Made by a program: the position numbers and the translations under genes. The notes beneath the pieces were generated by a model. The model did no database searches. It was not told the origin of the DNA and was given only the letters and a program-made list of their open reading frames with translations. Shown here piece by piece: positions 33,469 through 41,851 of a DNA stretch of 62,962 bases. The first letter of the stretch is position 1. The number at the start of each line of letters is the position of its first letter. Origin of the DNA: JBMORL01 sp049322335 (lineage in GTDB: Bacteria; Bacteroidota; Bacteroidia; Flavobacteriales_D; UBA2798); NCBI GenBank assembly GCA_049322335.1, contig JBMORL010000109.1:1-62962 (forward strand), given 5' to 3'.

Positions 33469-34134
33469 TTATTTCTTGATGAATGAACGGTTGTATTTAA
33501 TTCCGGATAATCCGTAATAAACCAATGTGTATCGTCCGGGGGCCAAAGACGAAACAGGAACATTAACCGTAGAAGCGGAAGAAGTTTGAATTACCCTTCC
33601 TGACTGGTCGAGGATAGAATATCCTTTTATAACATAGTTACTGCTGAAATAGAGAAAATCATCAGCCGGATTCGGATAAAGCAGAATTTCTTTTTCTCTT
33701 ATTTCACTTACTGATGAAGGTTCAGAGTTGACGATCCATGTGAGCGTATCTCCGTTGGAAGGAGAGTTAACATCATACACATAAATTCTTACCGTAGCTG
33801 TTCCCTGGATGGAATAGGGATTGATGTTTAGTCCTAAAAAACCCATACTGGCACTCATAACGGGCGACATGGTGCCGCTGGAAGGCAATCCTACATAACA
33901 CGAAGCATAATCACAAAGTGAAAAATCCCAGCCGGCCTGAATATTGGAGTAAACAAGATTCCAGGCCAAATTGAGTGTATCACCCGAAACATTGTTCTGG
34001 TAAATATCAAAAATAGAAAGCTGGTTGGCCGGGGCCGTAACAATCAGCGTATCGTTGGGAGAAATAGTGTAGGTCTGTGATTTTGCCTGTAAAACAGTAA
34101 ACAAAACCAAAAATGAAATCAGTGCTTTTTTCAT
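33469..34134 (-). CDS. Secreted beta-sandwich protein with T9SS type A tail, first gene of the copper operon
   Basis: A signal peptide (MKKALISF ... AKSQ) is followed by one beta-rich domain (about 20-145) containing a Cys pair in LCDYASC, then a T9SS type A tail (YPNPADD ... PGRYTLVYYG). No enzyme motif is seen and I do not recognise the domain. The start at 34134 is preferred to 34185 because a -7 box lies between them (34149-34156). It leads the four-gene operon and probably provides a surface-anchored accessory or binding part. Confidence 0.78.
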   Translation of the reverse strand: MKKALISFLVLFTVLQAKSQTYTISPNDTLIVTAPANQLSIFDIYQNNVSGDTLNLAWNLVYSNIQAGWDFSLCDYASCYVGLPSSGTMSPVMSASMGFLGLNINPYSIQGTATVRIYVYDVNSPSNGDTLTWIVNSEPSSVSEIREKEILLYPNPADDFLYFSSNYVIKGYSILDQSGRVIQTSSASTVNVPVSSLAPGRYTLVYYGLSGIKYNRSFIKK

Positions 34135-34148
34135 AATCCCTGTTTTTT

Positions 34149-34156
34149 CAAATTTA
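34149..34156 (-). promoter_or_regulatory. -7 promoter box of the copper-oxidase operon
   Basis: On the minus strand this reads TAAATTTG, a full match to TAnnTTTG, 14 bases before the ATG at 34134. Confidence 0.5.
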
Positions 34157-34225
34157 GGAAGAAAATGAAGAAGAGAGAGATACAATATTTATTGTATTCT
34201 TGGAAAGGGAACGAATCCGGATGGA

Positions 34226-34345
34226 TCAGTAGGTAACGATTACTGCAATAGAGAAAATTAAGAATAAAACAAAGGTGATTAATAATGTAATTTCGTGAAT
34301 ACTTCTCTGAAAATTACGGGCGGGAGGTTGTTCGTTTGTCTTCAT
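34226..34345 (-). CDS. Possible 39-residue single-helix membrane peptide
   Basis: An ATG at 34345 opens a frame of 39 codons ending in TGA at 34228-34226. The first 18 residues are polar (MKTNEQPPARNFQRSIHE) and the rest is one uninterrupted hydrophobic helix (ITLLITFVLFLIFSIAVIV) ending TY. That clean layout is unlikely from random AT-rich DNA, though it is not proof. It lies in the gap of about 390 bases between the copper operon and pnp, transcribed in the same direction as both. No promoter box was found. Confidence 0.45.
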   Translation of the reverse strand: MKTNEQPPARNFQRSIHEITLLITFVLFLIFSIAVIVTY

Positions 34346-34470
34346 AGCGTCTCGTTTTCGTAACATAAGACGTGGGGTAGTGGGGTGGAGGTTGTTTCTT
34401 TTAAAAGAAAATAATTAACATATTCATTTGTTGAAAACCACGCCAGATATTTAACAAACATGTTAAAATA

Positions 34471-34503
34471 AAAATCCCCGGTAGATTTAACTCCGGGGAT
34501 TTT
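34471..34503 (-). terminator. Terminator of pnp
   Basis: Perfect 11-bp inverted repeat AAAATCCCCGG (34471-34481) and CCGGGGATTTT (34493-34503), giving a GC-rich stem with a U tract when read on the minus strand after the pnp stop. Confidence 0.88.
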
Positions 34504-34520
34504 ATCATTTGATTTTCAGT

Positions 34521-36671
34521 TTATTGAGCTGAACTTTCGGTTTTTTCGGGTTTGGGCAACAACACCTTTCTGGAGAGTTTATACTTGCCATTCTTGGGGT
34601 CTTTTCCGGTGACTTTAAATTCCACCATATCGCCTTCTTTCAAAACTTCTTCTACTTTTTCAATCCTGCGGTGATCCAGTTCACTTACGTGAAGGAGTCC
34701 GTCAGTTCCCGGAAGAATTTCTACAAATGCTCCGTAAGGCATGATGGTTTTCACTTTTCCTTTATAGATTTCGCCCACTTCAACAATGGGAGGGAAAGCA
34801 ATGTTTTTCACCCTGCGTAAAGCGGCATCAAGGCCTTCCTTATTGTTGGAAGCAATTTCCACTTTCCCTTTTCCGTCCACTTCTTCAATGGTGATAACGG
34901 TATTGGTTTCGCGCTGGATTTCCTGGATAATTTTTCCACCCGGGCCAATAATCGCCCCGATAACATCCTGTGGAACCTCTATATAAACGATTCTTGGTGC
35001 ATGTGGTTTGTAATCTTCTCTTGGCTCGGAAATGGTTTTCATCATCTCTCCCAAAATATGCAGTCTTCCCTGGCGGGCCTGTTCCAATGCATTTTTAAGG
35101 ATCTCATGAGAAAGTCCGTTTACCTTAATATCCATCTGGCAGGCAGTAATTCCGTTTTCTGTTCCGGTTACTTTAAAGTCCATATCTCCCAAATGATCTT
35201 CATCTCCGAGGATGTCGGAGAGAATAGCATATTTCGAAGAATTTTTATCCGTGATCAATCCCATGGCAATTCCTGAAACGGGTTTTTTGATTTTTATTCC
35301 TCCATCCATCAATGCCAGCGTGCCGGCACAAACGGTAGCCATAGAAGACGAACCATTGGATTCGAGAATATCAGAAACCAGGCGAATGGTATAAGGATTA
35401 ATATCTGTACCCGGAATTACAGGTTTTAATGCGCGCAAAGCGAGATTTCCGTGTCCGATTTCTCTTCTTCCCAAACCACGGATAGGACGGGCCTCACCGG
35501 TAGAGAAAGGAGGAAAATTATAGTGGAGAAGGAATCTTTCCTGTCCCGAGTGAATTACCCCGTCAATTTCCTGCTGATCGAGTGCGCTTCCAAGAGTGAG
35601 GAAAGTGAGTGATTGTGTTTCTCCTCTTGTAAAAACAGCAGAACCATGAGCACCGGGAATATAATCCACTTCGCACCAGATGGGACGGATTTGTGTGGTG
35701 TTTCTTCCGTCAAGGCGAATTCCTTCATCAAGGATCATTCTGCGCATGGCTTCTTTTTCCACATCGTGATAATAAGTATCAATCAATCCTTCTTTTTCTT
35801 CTAACTGTTCGGGGATAAACGTAGTTTTAAATTCTTCCACAACTTTGGCAAAAGCTTCACCGCGTTGTTCTTTACTGGTTCCTGATTTGGCAACAGCATA
35901 GCATTTATCGTATGTAGCGGCCCAAACGGCTTTTCTCAGTTCTTCATCATGTGTTTCGTGGCAGTATTCGCGTTTTTTTCCCTGGTGTTTCGACATCAGT
36001 GCAAGTTCGTTTTGAACGGCACAGTGTACTTTTATAGCGGCATGGGCTTTTTCAATGGCAGCGATCATTACGTCTTCCGAAACTTCTTTCATTTCACCTT
36101 CCACCATCACGATATCTTTTTCACTTCCGGCCACAATAAGATCGAGGTCGGCATTGGCGAGTTCTGATTTAGTGGGATTAATCACGTATTCTCCGTTGAT
36201 ACGGGCCACGCGTACTTCAGAAACGGGGCCATTAAACGGAATATCTGAAACAGCTAATGCAGATGATGCGGCAAGGCAGGCAAGAGCATCGGGCAATACA
36301 TTTTCGTCAGCAGAAATAAGTGATACGATCACCTGGGTGTCGGCATGAAAATCGTCCGGAAAGAGTGGACGAAGGGCGCGGTCGATAAGACGGCTTACGA
36401 GAATCTCGTAGTCGCTGGGACGTGCTTCACGTTTAAAGAATCCTCCGGGAAATTTTCCGATGGCGGAGAATTTTTCTTTGTACTCAACAGTAAGCGGCAT
36501 AAAATCCACTCCTTCTTTTGCATCTTTGTTGGCGCAAACGGTGGCGAGAATCATGGTGTTTCCCTGTTTCACCACTACCGATCCATCAGCTTGTTTGGCC
36601 AGTTTTCCCGACTCAATAGTGATAGCCTTTCCATCACCCAGGTCGATTGTCTTTTTAAATCCTAATTGCAT
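34521..36671 (-). CDS. pnp: Polyribonucleotide nucleotidyltransferase (PNPase)
   Basis: A 3'-5' exoribonuclease using phosphate, part of the RNA decay machinery. Two RNase PH domains (about 1-230 and 315-550, with FTRGETQSL and MDFKVTGTENGITACQMD) flank an all-alpha domain. They are followed by a KH domain (VIGAIIGPGGKIIQEI) and an S1 domain (GKVKTIMPYGAFVEI ... GLLHVSEL). At 716 aa it is full length. It follows rpsO with a terminator in between. Confidence 0.97.
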   Translation of the reverse strand: MQLGFKKTIDLGDGKAITIESGKLAKQADGSVVVKQGNTMILATVCANKDAKEGVDFMPLTVEYKEKFSAIGKFPGGFFKREARPSDYEILVSRLIDRALRPLFPDDFHADTQVIVSLISADENVLPDALACLAASSALAVSDIPFNGPVSEVRVARINGEYVINPTKSELANADLDLIVAGSEKDIVMVEGEMKEVSEDVMIAAIEKAHAAIKVHCAVQNELALMSKHQGKKREYCHETHDEELRKAVWAATYDKCYAVAKSGTSKEQRGEAFAKVVEEFKTTFIPEQLEEKEGLIDTYYHDVEKEAMRRMILDEGIRLDGRNTTQIRPIWCEVDYIPGAHGSAVFTRGETQSLTFLTLGSALDQQEIDGVIHSGQERFLLHYNFPPFSTGEARPIRGLGRREIGHGNLALRALKPVIPGTDINPYTIRLVSDILESNGSSSMATVCAGTLALMDGGIKIKKPVSGIAMGLITDKNSSKYAILSDILGDEDHLGDMDFKVTGTENGITACQMDIKVNGLSHEILKNALEQARQGRLHILGEMMKTISEPREDYKPHAPRIVYIEVPQDVIGAIIGPGGKIIQEIQRETNTVITIEEVDGKGKVEIASNNKEGLDAALRRVKNIAFPPIVEVGEIYKGKVKTIMPYGAFVEILPGTDGLLHVSELDHRRIEKVEEVLKEGDMVEFKVTGKDPKNGKYKLSRKVLLPKPEKTESSAQ

Positions 36672-36702
36672 CTTTTATGTTTATTAATTATTTACTTTTT
36701 TC

Positions 36703-36736
36703 AAAAAAAAGGGCAATAGTCATTCAACCATTGCCC
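36703..36736 (-). terminator. Terminator between rpsO and pnp
   Basis: On the minus strand GGGCAAT (36736-36730) and ATTGCCC (36717-36711) form a stem followed by a run of T, within the 87-base gap after the rpsO stop. It should end or attenuate rpsO transcripts before pnp. Confidence 0.78.
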
Positions 36737-36758
36737 CCTCCATAACTGATCTTCAAAT

Positions 36759-37028
36759 TTATTTTCTGATGTTCAGGTCTTCGATGAGTTTCCTGTACTT
36801 CATAATATCTTTTTTCTTCAGATAATCCAGCAATGACTTGCGTTGTCCTACCATATCAATAAGGGCTTTTTGAGTGCCTTTATCATTTTTGTTACCTTTC
36901 ATGTGTTCGGTAAGGTGGTTGATGCGCTCTGTAAAAAGGGCTACCTGTGCTTCGGTATTACCGGTGTTTTTATCGGTTTTTCCGTGCTTGCTGATTACTT
37001 TCTTCTTGGCTTCTTTTGTGAGATACAT
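36759..37028 (-). CDS. rpsO: 30S ribosomal protein S15
   Basis: Binds 16S rRNA in the central domain of the small subunit. At 89 aa it has the standard length and signature (TGNTEAQVALFTERINHLTEHM, then GQRKSLLDYLKKKD, ending LIEDLNIRK). The order rpsO then pnp is conserved in many bacteria. Confidence 0.97.
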   Translation of the reverse strand: MYLTKEAKKKVISKHGKTDKNTGNTEAQVALFTERINHLTEHMKGNKNDKGTQKALIDMVGQRKSLLDYLKKKDIMKYRKLIEDLNIRK

Positions 37029-37098
37029 ATTTCTCTTATTTTTTTAACAGGCTGCGAAGATACAAATATTTCATTTATCCCTTACGTCAGGGCTAAAA

Positions 37099-37944
37099 TT
37101 ATCCCATTATCATTCTGATGGAATGGCTGATCTCTTTTTTCAGGTTTTTGCGTTCAACAATATAGTCGATAAAACCCTTTTCCAGCACAAATTCAGCGGT
37201 TTGGAACCCTTCCGGAAGGTCACGGCCAATGGTTTCCTTTACCACGCGTGGTCCTGCAAATCCAACAAGAGCTTTGGGTTCGGCTACATTGATATCGCCC
37301 AACATGGCAAATGAAGCAGTAACCCCACCGGTTGTAGGATCGGTAACAAGTGAAATATAGGGTAATCCTGCATCAGAAAGTTGGGAAAGTTTGGCTGATG
37401 TTTTAGCTAACTGCATCAATGAATAACCGGCTTCCATCATTCGCGCACCACCTGATTTGGAGATGATGATAAGCGGAGATTTTTTTGATATGGCCATATC
37501 CACGGCACGGGCAATTTTTTCTCCCACAACAGCACCCATCGATCCGCCAATGAATGCAAAATCCATGGCAGCTATCACTGTATTCTGCCCGTCAATTTTT
37601 CCTGTGGCACAGCGAATGGCGTCATTTAAACCGGTTTTTTTACGGGTTTCCTTAATGCGGTCGGTATATTTTTTCGAATCAACAAATCCAAGCGGGTCGG
37701 CTGAAATAACATTTTGTGCAAATTCTTTGAATTTTGAATCGTCAAATAATATCCAGAAATATTGTTCGGCACTTATGCGGTCGTGGTGCTGGCACTGGGG
37801 ACATACCCAATAATTTTCGGCATGCTCATCGGTTGTTACCACATGATTGCATTCCGAACACTTATACCAAAGTCCTTCGGGAGTTTCCTTTTTGTCTTTG
37901 GTGTCTGTTGTAATGCCTTCTTTTACTCTTTTAAACCAACCCAT
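37099..37944 (-). CDS. accD: Acetyl-CoA carboxylase carboxyltransferase subunit beta
   Basis: Together with AccA this subunit transfers the carboxyl group from biotin to acetyl-CoA, the first step of fatty-acid synthesis. The N-terminal zinc ribbon uses C29, C32, C48 and C51 (CSEC ... CPQC). The crotonase-like core shows GKIDGQNTVIAAMDFAFIGGSMG and GGARMMEAGYSLMQ. At 281 aa it is complete. A 16-bp tandem repeat lies a few bases upstream of the start. Confidence 0.96.
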   Translation of the reverse strand: MGWFKRVKEGITTDTKDKKETPEGLWYKCSECNHVVTTDEHAENYWVCPQCQHHDRISAEQYFWILFDDSKFKEFAQNVISADPLGFVDSKKYTDRIKETRKKTGLNDAIRCATGKIDGQNTVIAAMDFAFIGGSMGAVVGEKIARAVDMAISKKSPLIIISKSGGARMMEAGYSLMQLAKTSAKLSQLSDAGLPYISLVTDPTTGGVTASFAMLGDINVAEPKALVGFAGPRVVKETIGRDLPEGFQTAEFVLEKGFIDYIVERKNLKKEISHSIRMIMG

Positions 37945-37950
37945 GTTTTA

Positions 37951-37986
37951 AGTTATTGAGTTATTAAGTTATTGAGTTATTAAGTT
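37951..37986. repeat. 16-bp tandem repeat in the accD leader
   Basis: AGTTATTGAGTTATTA occurs twice in perfect tandem (37951-37966, 37967-37982) and begins a third time. Each unit is itself two near-identical 8-mers. It lies only 6 bases upstream of the accD ATG. Confidence 0.75.
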
Positions 37987-38048
37987 ACTGGTGAGGGATG
38001 AGTGAAAAAAACTCTATTTCTCAATACCTTAATAACTATATTCCTAAA

Positions 38049-39104
38049 TCAAGCTATCGTTATTTTTTTATCCAGGTAAACATCCTGAATAGCATTTAGT
38101 AATTCAATTCCTTCTTTCATTGGTTTCTGGAATGCTTTTCTTCCGGAAATTAATCCATGGCCGCCCGCGCGTTTGTTTATAACAGCTGTAGTTACTGCTT
38201 CAGCAAGATCGCTGGCGCCTTTTGATTCCCCGCCAGAATTAATCAATCCTACTCTTCCCATATAACAATTAGCCACCTGGTAGCGGTTAAGGTCGATGGG
38301 ATGATCAGTGGTTAACTGCGAATAAACTTTATCATGTGTTTTTCCGAAGTTGATAGCAGGGTATCCACCGTTATTGGTGGCGAGTTTTTGTTTGATGATA
38401 TCCGATTGTATGGTAACTCCGATATGATTGGCCTGTGAGGTTAAATCGGATGCCGTATGAAAATCTTTTCCGTCTTTTTTGAATCCTGAATTTCTCAGGT
38501 AGCACCACAGGATAGTAGCCATTCCCAGTTCGTGTGCACGATCAAATGCCTGTGCTACTTCCACAATCTGCCGTGAAGATTCATTGGAACCAAAGTAAAT
38601 GGTAGCACCAACAGCAGCAGCTCCCATTCGGGCAGCATCTTCCACGGTTCCAAACATAATCTGATCGAATTTATTGGGATAGGAGAGAAATTCGTTGTGA
38701 TTTATTTTAACAATGAAAGGAATTTTATGGGCATATTTTCTTGAACAGGAAGCCAGCACCCCATAGGTAGAAGCCACAGCATTACATCCGCCTTCAATCG
38801 CCAGTTTGATAATATTTTCGGGATCGAAATATATCGGGTTGGGGGCAAAAGAAGCTCCTGCAGAATGTTCAATTCCCTGGTCAACGGGTAAAATAGAAAC
38901 ATATCCTGTTCCGGCCAGCCTTCCATGGTTATAAATAGCTTCGATATTTCGCAACACCTGGTTATTGCGGTTGGTGGGGGCAAACATACGATCGGTAAAA
39001 TCTCCACCGGGAAGGTGCAGCTGATCTTTGGTAATGGTTTTACAGGTGTGATTTAAAAGTGAGTCGGCTTCAGCGCCCAGTAATTGTGAAATGTTAACGG
39101 ACAT
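38049..39104 (-). CDS. fbaB: Class I fructose-bisphosphate aldolase (FbaB/DhnA type)
   Basis: A Schiff-base aldolase of glycolysis and gluconeogenesis. The TIM-barrel pattern of the FbaB/DeoC-like group is visible: GYVSILPVDQGIEHSAG, PFIVKINHNEF, MGAAAVGATIYFGS, LINSGGESKG and ending with GGHGLISGRKAFQKP. At 351 aa it matches E. coli FbaB. It has its own -7 box. The gap to accD holds low-complexity AATAACT-type repeats. Confidence 0.93.
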   Translation of the reverse strand: MSVNISQLLGAEADSLLNHTCKTITKDQLHLPGGDFTDRMFAPTNRNNQVLRNIEAIYNHGRLAGTGYVSILPVDQGIEHSAGASFAPNPIYFDPENIIKLAIEGGCNAVASTYGVLASCSRKYAHKIPFIVKINHNEFLSYPNKFDQIMFGTVEDAARMGAAAVGATIYFGSNESSRQIVEVAQAFDRAHELGMATILWCYLRNSGFKKDGKDFHTASDLTSQANHIGVTIQSDIIKQKLATNNGGYPAINFGKTHDKVYSQLTTDHPIDLNRYQVANCYMGRVGLINSGGESKGASDLAEAVTTAVINKRAGGHGLISGRKAFQKPMKEGIELLNAIQDVYLDKKITIA

Positions 39105-39125
39105 GATTCATTGAATTTGGGACGA

Positions 39126-39133
39126 CAAAACTA
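39126..39133 (-). promoter_or_regulatory. -7 promoter box for the aldolase gene
   Basis: Minus-strand TAGTTTTG matches TAnnTTTG, 21 bases before the ATG at 39104. Confidence 0.5.
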
Positions 39134-39180
39134 AGCATTTTTAAGAGACGAAGAAGCGGAAAAAAGGTGCTGGAGGTCAG

Positions 39181-41232
39181 TTATTTAACAATAATTAATC
39201 GCTGTAATCCGTGAAAAACTTCATTCCCGATTCTTACCAGATAAATCCCCGCGGGGAAACCGGAACGGCTATCCACCCAAAATTCCGATTTTCCTTCTGT
39301 AGGAAAAGACAAAACGAGACTTCCGGTGAGGTTAAAGATTTCCACTTTTCCGTCATATAATTTTTTTCCGGTTTCGATGGTAAACCCGTTTTGTGCGGGA
39401 TTGGGATAGATTAAAAGCGGGATTTCATTTTCATTCACCCATTCGTTCCAGCCCATGGATGGCGACTGGTAATACAGCCGTTGCCCGTTTCCTTCATCCT
39501 GCCAGTTAAAAGCAAGGGGCGATCCGTTATTATCAAAAAACAAAACCGTGTCCAGTCCCGTAAAATCAATCATAAACGATTGTTCTGAAACCAGCAGCGC
39601 ATTATCCATTATTACCGAAAGCGTATCGCTGTTTAATTCTGTATGAAACTCCAGCGAATCGCGTTTATGCCAGAAATCGCCATATTCTTCGAAAGCATAA
39701 AATGCTGATTCATTTTCCACGCTGTCTGCATATGCCTGTAATGCTGATAATTTATACATACGGTTAGGATGAATAAGCAATGTAACCGGAGAATGGTTGT
39801 CTGCATATTGCCGCGTTACGTTAGTCCATAACTGCGCCTTTTGCAGGTAATTGGTTTCATCCATGGGGCTGGTACTGAAAACATCCGATATCATCATGGG
39901 AATTTCGAGAATAGTGGATTCATTTCCGGAAAATGAACGTGTATCCAGGTCATAAAAAGGAAACCCGGTGAGAATATTTCCCGCAGAAAGAGTAGAATTA
40001 AACTCATACCCGGTTTGCATCAGTCCCAGTACAAGCGAATCAGGATAACACAGGTGCCCGGCACGGAAACTTCTTACACTAACGGTATGATCATCTTCAA
40101 TCAGGTTTTTTGATACTTCAAGTTCACCCAAAACAGTGCCGCCTGTTGTTATTCCTCCTGTATAAAAAGGCTGATAGGTTCCGGGAGTATTTCCCAAATT
40201 TCCATATGGAAAAACAGATTCGTCATCAAAATCGGGAAAATGTCCGACAGAGTGGGAGGCAAGCACATGTCCGCCACTTAACAAATAATGCACTTTCGAC
40301 CATGAGCCCACATAAAAACCCGTCATCCAGCCGTCACTGATATAGCGGGTGGTGAGATTGTATTGTGCCGAAATATTTTTTGAGGTTTCATAATCAGCAA
40401 AAGCCTGCATGGTATCAATACCTGTTTTACTGTCCATATCGTGTGTTACCAGCACAACATTTTTGGTGTTGTAGGGTGAAGTATACTTTGAAGCAGAAAA
40501 CGGAATATGTTTTCTTATGATGTTACGGAGAATAAAAACAAAAACATCACCGGTTGGTTCAAATCCATTGGAGTAAACGCGCTGGGCTTCGAGGTCGAGA
40601 TCAAGCTGGTTGCGCAACGAAACATCCCTGAAATCAGGCCCAAAGGCATAAGAGTGTCCGTTTCCATAACTGAAATGCGACAGCGCACAGTTTCCGTTTT
40701 CATAATTTCCAAGCGATTCTGCACCGTTTAACGTATAAAAACGTGTGAAAAATGTACTTCCCTGCGAAGTGTCTCCCAGTGAAACGGTAACTTCCATCGA
40801 ATCATTTATCATTGAAAAATAGCCGGGTTGTGTCAGCGTATCCCACGTTACGCGATACAACTGGTTTGAGGAGCTATCTGCTGAAATCCCAAACAGGTTA
40901 TAAAGCGTGGAATCTCTCATGGATGAAGCTACCAGGACACCGCCATTGAAAACATAGTTATACAACTGGGTTTGCTCTGAAGCTGTAAAAACAGTATCCA
41001 GTATCCGCGATCCGGTAATGATAACGGGATAATTGAAAGCAGTATTAAGTTGTGAGGTGGTATCAAACGGAACACCGGCCATGCGCAACATTCTCACCAC
41101 GGAAAGAAAACGCGAATTATTGGTTTCTGCATTCCGGGTATTCATATTCAGAACTACTGCTTTCCGGCCGGGTTGGGCAAAAAGGATGCCCGTACAAAGA
41201 ACAAACAAAAGATATAGCAGACAGCGTTTCAT
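39181..41232 (-). CDS. Secreted NodB-fold (polysaccharide deacetylase-like) protein with T9SS type A tail
   Basis: A signal peptide (ending LFAQ near 20) precedes an N-terminal domain of about 200 residues that I do not recognise. The middle (about 255-470) has the order of NodB/CE4 motifs: VVLVTHDMDSKTG (catalytic Asp and metal Asp), HVLASHSVGHF (metal His pair), and SFRAGHL (Arg-containing motif 3). A beta domain and a T9SS tail (IYPNPAQNG ... GIYLVRIGN) complete 683 aa. It would be a surface or secreted carbohydrate esterase. Spacing between motifs is wider than in small CE4 enzymes, so the activity is inferred, not certain. Confidence 0.78.
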   Translation of the reverse strand: MKRCLLYLLFVLCTGILFAQPGRKAVVLNMNTRNAETNNSRFLSVVRMLRMAGVPFDTTSQLNTAFNYPVIITGSRILDTVFTASEQTQLYNYVFNGGVLVASSMRDSTLYNLFGISADSSSNQLYRVTWDTLTQPGYFSMINDSMEVTVSLGDTSQGSTFFTRFYTLNGAESLGNYENGNCALSHFSYGNGHSYAFGPDFRDVSLRNQLDLDLEAQRVYSNGFEPTGDVFVFILRNIIRKHIPFSASKYTSPYNTKNVVLVTHDMDSKTGIDTMQAFADYETSKNISAQYNLTTRYISDGWMTGFYVGSWSKVHYLLSGGHVLASHSVGHFPDFDDESVFPYGNLGNTPGTYQPFYTGGITTGGTVLGELEVSKNLIEDDHTVSVRSFRAGHLCYPDSLVLGLMQTGYEFNSTLSAGNILTGFPFYDLDTRSFSGNESTILEIPMMISDVFSTSPMDETNYLQKAQLWTNVTRQYADNHSPVTLLIHPNRMYKLSALQAYADSVENESAFYAFEEYGDFWHKRDSLEFHTELNSDTLSVIMDNALLVSEQSFMIDFTGLDTVLFFDNNGSPLAFNWQDEGNGQRLYYQSPSMGWNEWVNENEIPLLIYPNPAQNGFTIETGKKLYDGKVEIFNLTGSLVLSFPTEGKSEFWVDSRSGFPAGIYLVRIGNEVFHGLQRLIIVK

Positions 41233-41260
41233 TCGGGGACACTAATATAGAAAATAAAAG

Positions 41261-41758
41261 TCAGACAGGATATCTTTTCGGGAAATCGAAATATTTCAGT
41301 TCACCTGTATCCTGCGATACCATTTTCCAATCGTTGAAATCAAAATGAATCTCTGCCACACCACAGGTAGGAATGTTGAGGATATCCGACCCCGAAAGGT
41401 AATTGCAAAATTCTGTGAATCCGGGATTGTGGCCTATGAGAATAACAGTAGTCCATTTATTATTCAACCCGTTTACTATTTTCAGCAGGCTTTTTATTTC
41501 TGCCTCATAAATTTTTTCTTCGATGAGAATATTTTCTTTATCATAATTCAGCTCCCGGGCTATTTTTTTGGCGGTACTTCCTGCGCGTTTGGCATGACTG
41601 CTGATAATAACATCAGGACGAACCCCTTTATCAAACAGAATTTTTCCCATCATCGGGGCGTTTTTTTTTCCGCGGCCGTTTAGTGGACGATCAATATCTT
41701 TCACGGAAAGATCATCCCAGCTGGATTTGGCGTGGCGGATGAGAAAGAGGGTTTTCAA
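41261..41758 (-). CDS. SixA-like histidine phosphatase
   Basis: A small cytoplasmic phosphatase of the phosphoglycerate-mutase-like fold. The phosphohistidine motif is LIRHAKSSW (His8), with RPLNGRGKKNA, SSHAKRAGSTA and IGHNPGF (second catalytic His). SixA removes phosphate from histidine phosphotransfer proteins in E. coli; the target here is unknown. At 165 aa it is typical for the SixA group. Confidence 0.9.
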   Translation of the reverse strand: MKTLFLIRHAKSSWDDLSVKDIDRPLNGRGKKNAPMMGKILFDKGVRPDVIISSHAKRAGSTAKKIARELNYDKENILIEEKIYEAEIKSLLKIVNGLNNKWTTVILIGHNPGFTEFCNYLSGSDILNIPTCGVAEIHFDFNDWKMVSQDTGELKYFDFPKRYPV

Positions 41759-41851
41759 GAGACAATCTGTTTTATTATTGTGCTTTAAATGGCAGTTGGG
41801 GGAGGCGACCTGCTATTTTAAAAACATAACTTATTAACTTTCCACTCTGGT

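Noticed and set aside
40540..40580. GGTTCAAATCC resembling a tRNA T-loop
   Set aside because: It lies within the conserved NodB-like gene and no acceptor stem or anticodon arm can be formed around it.
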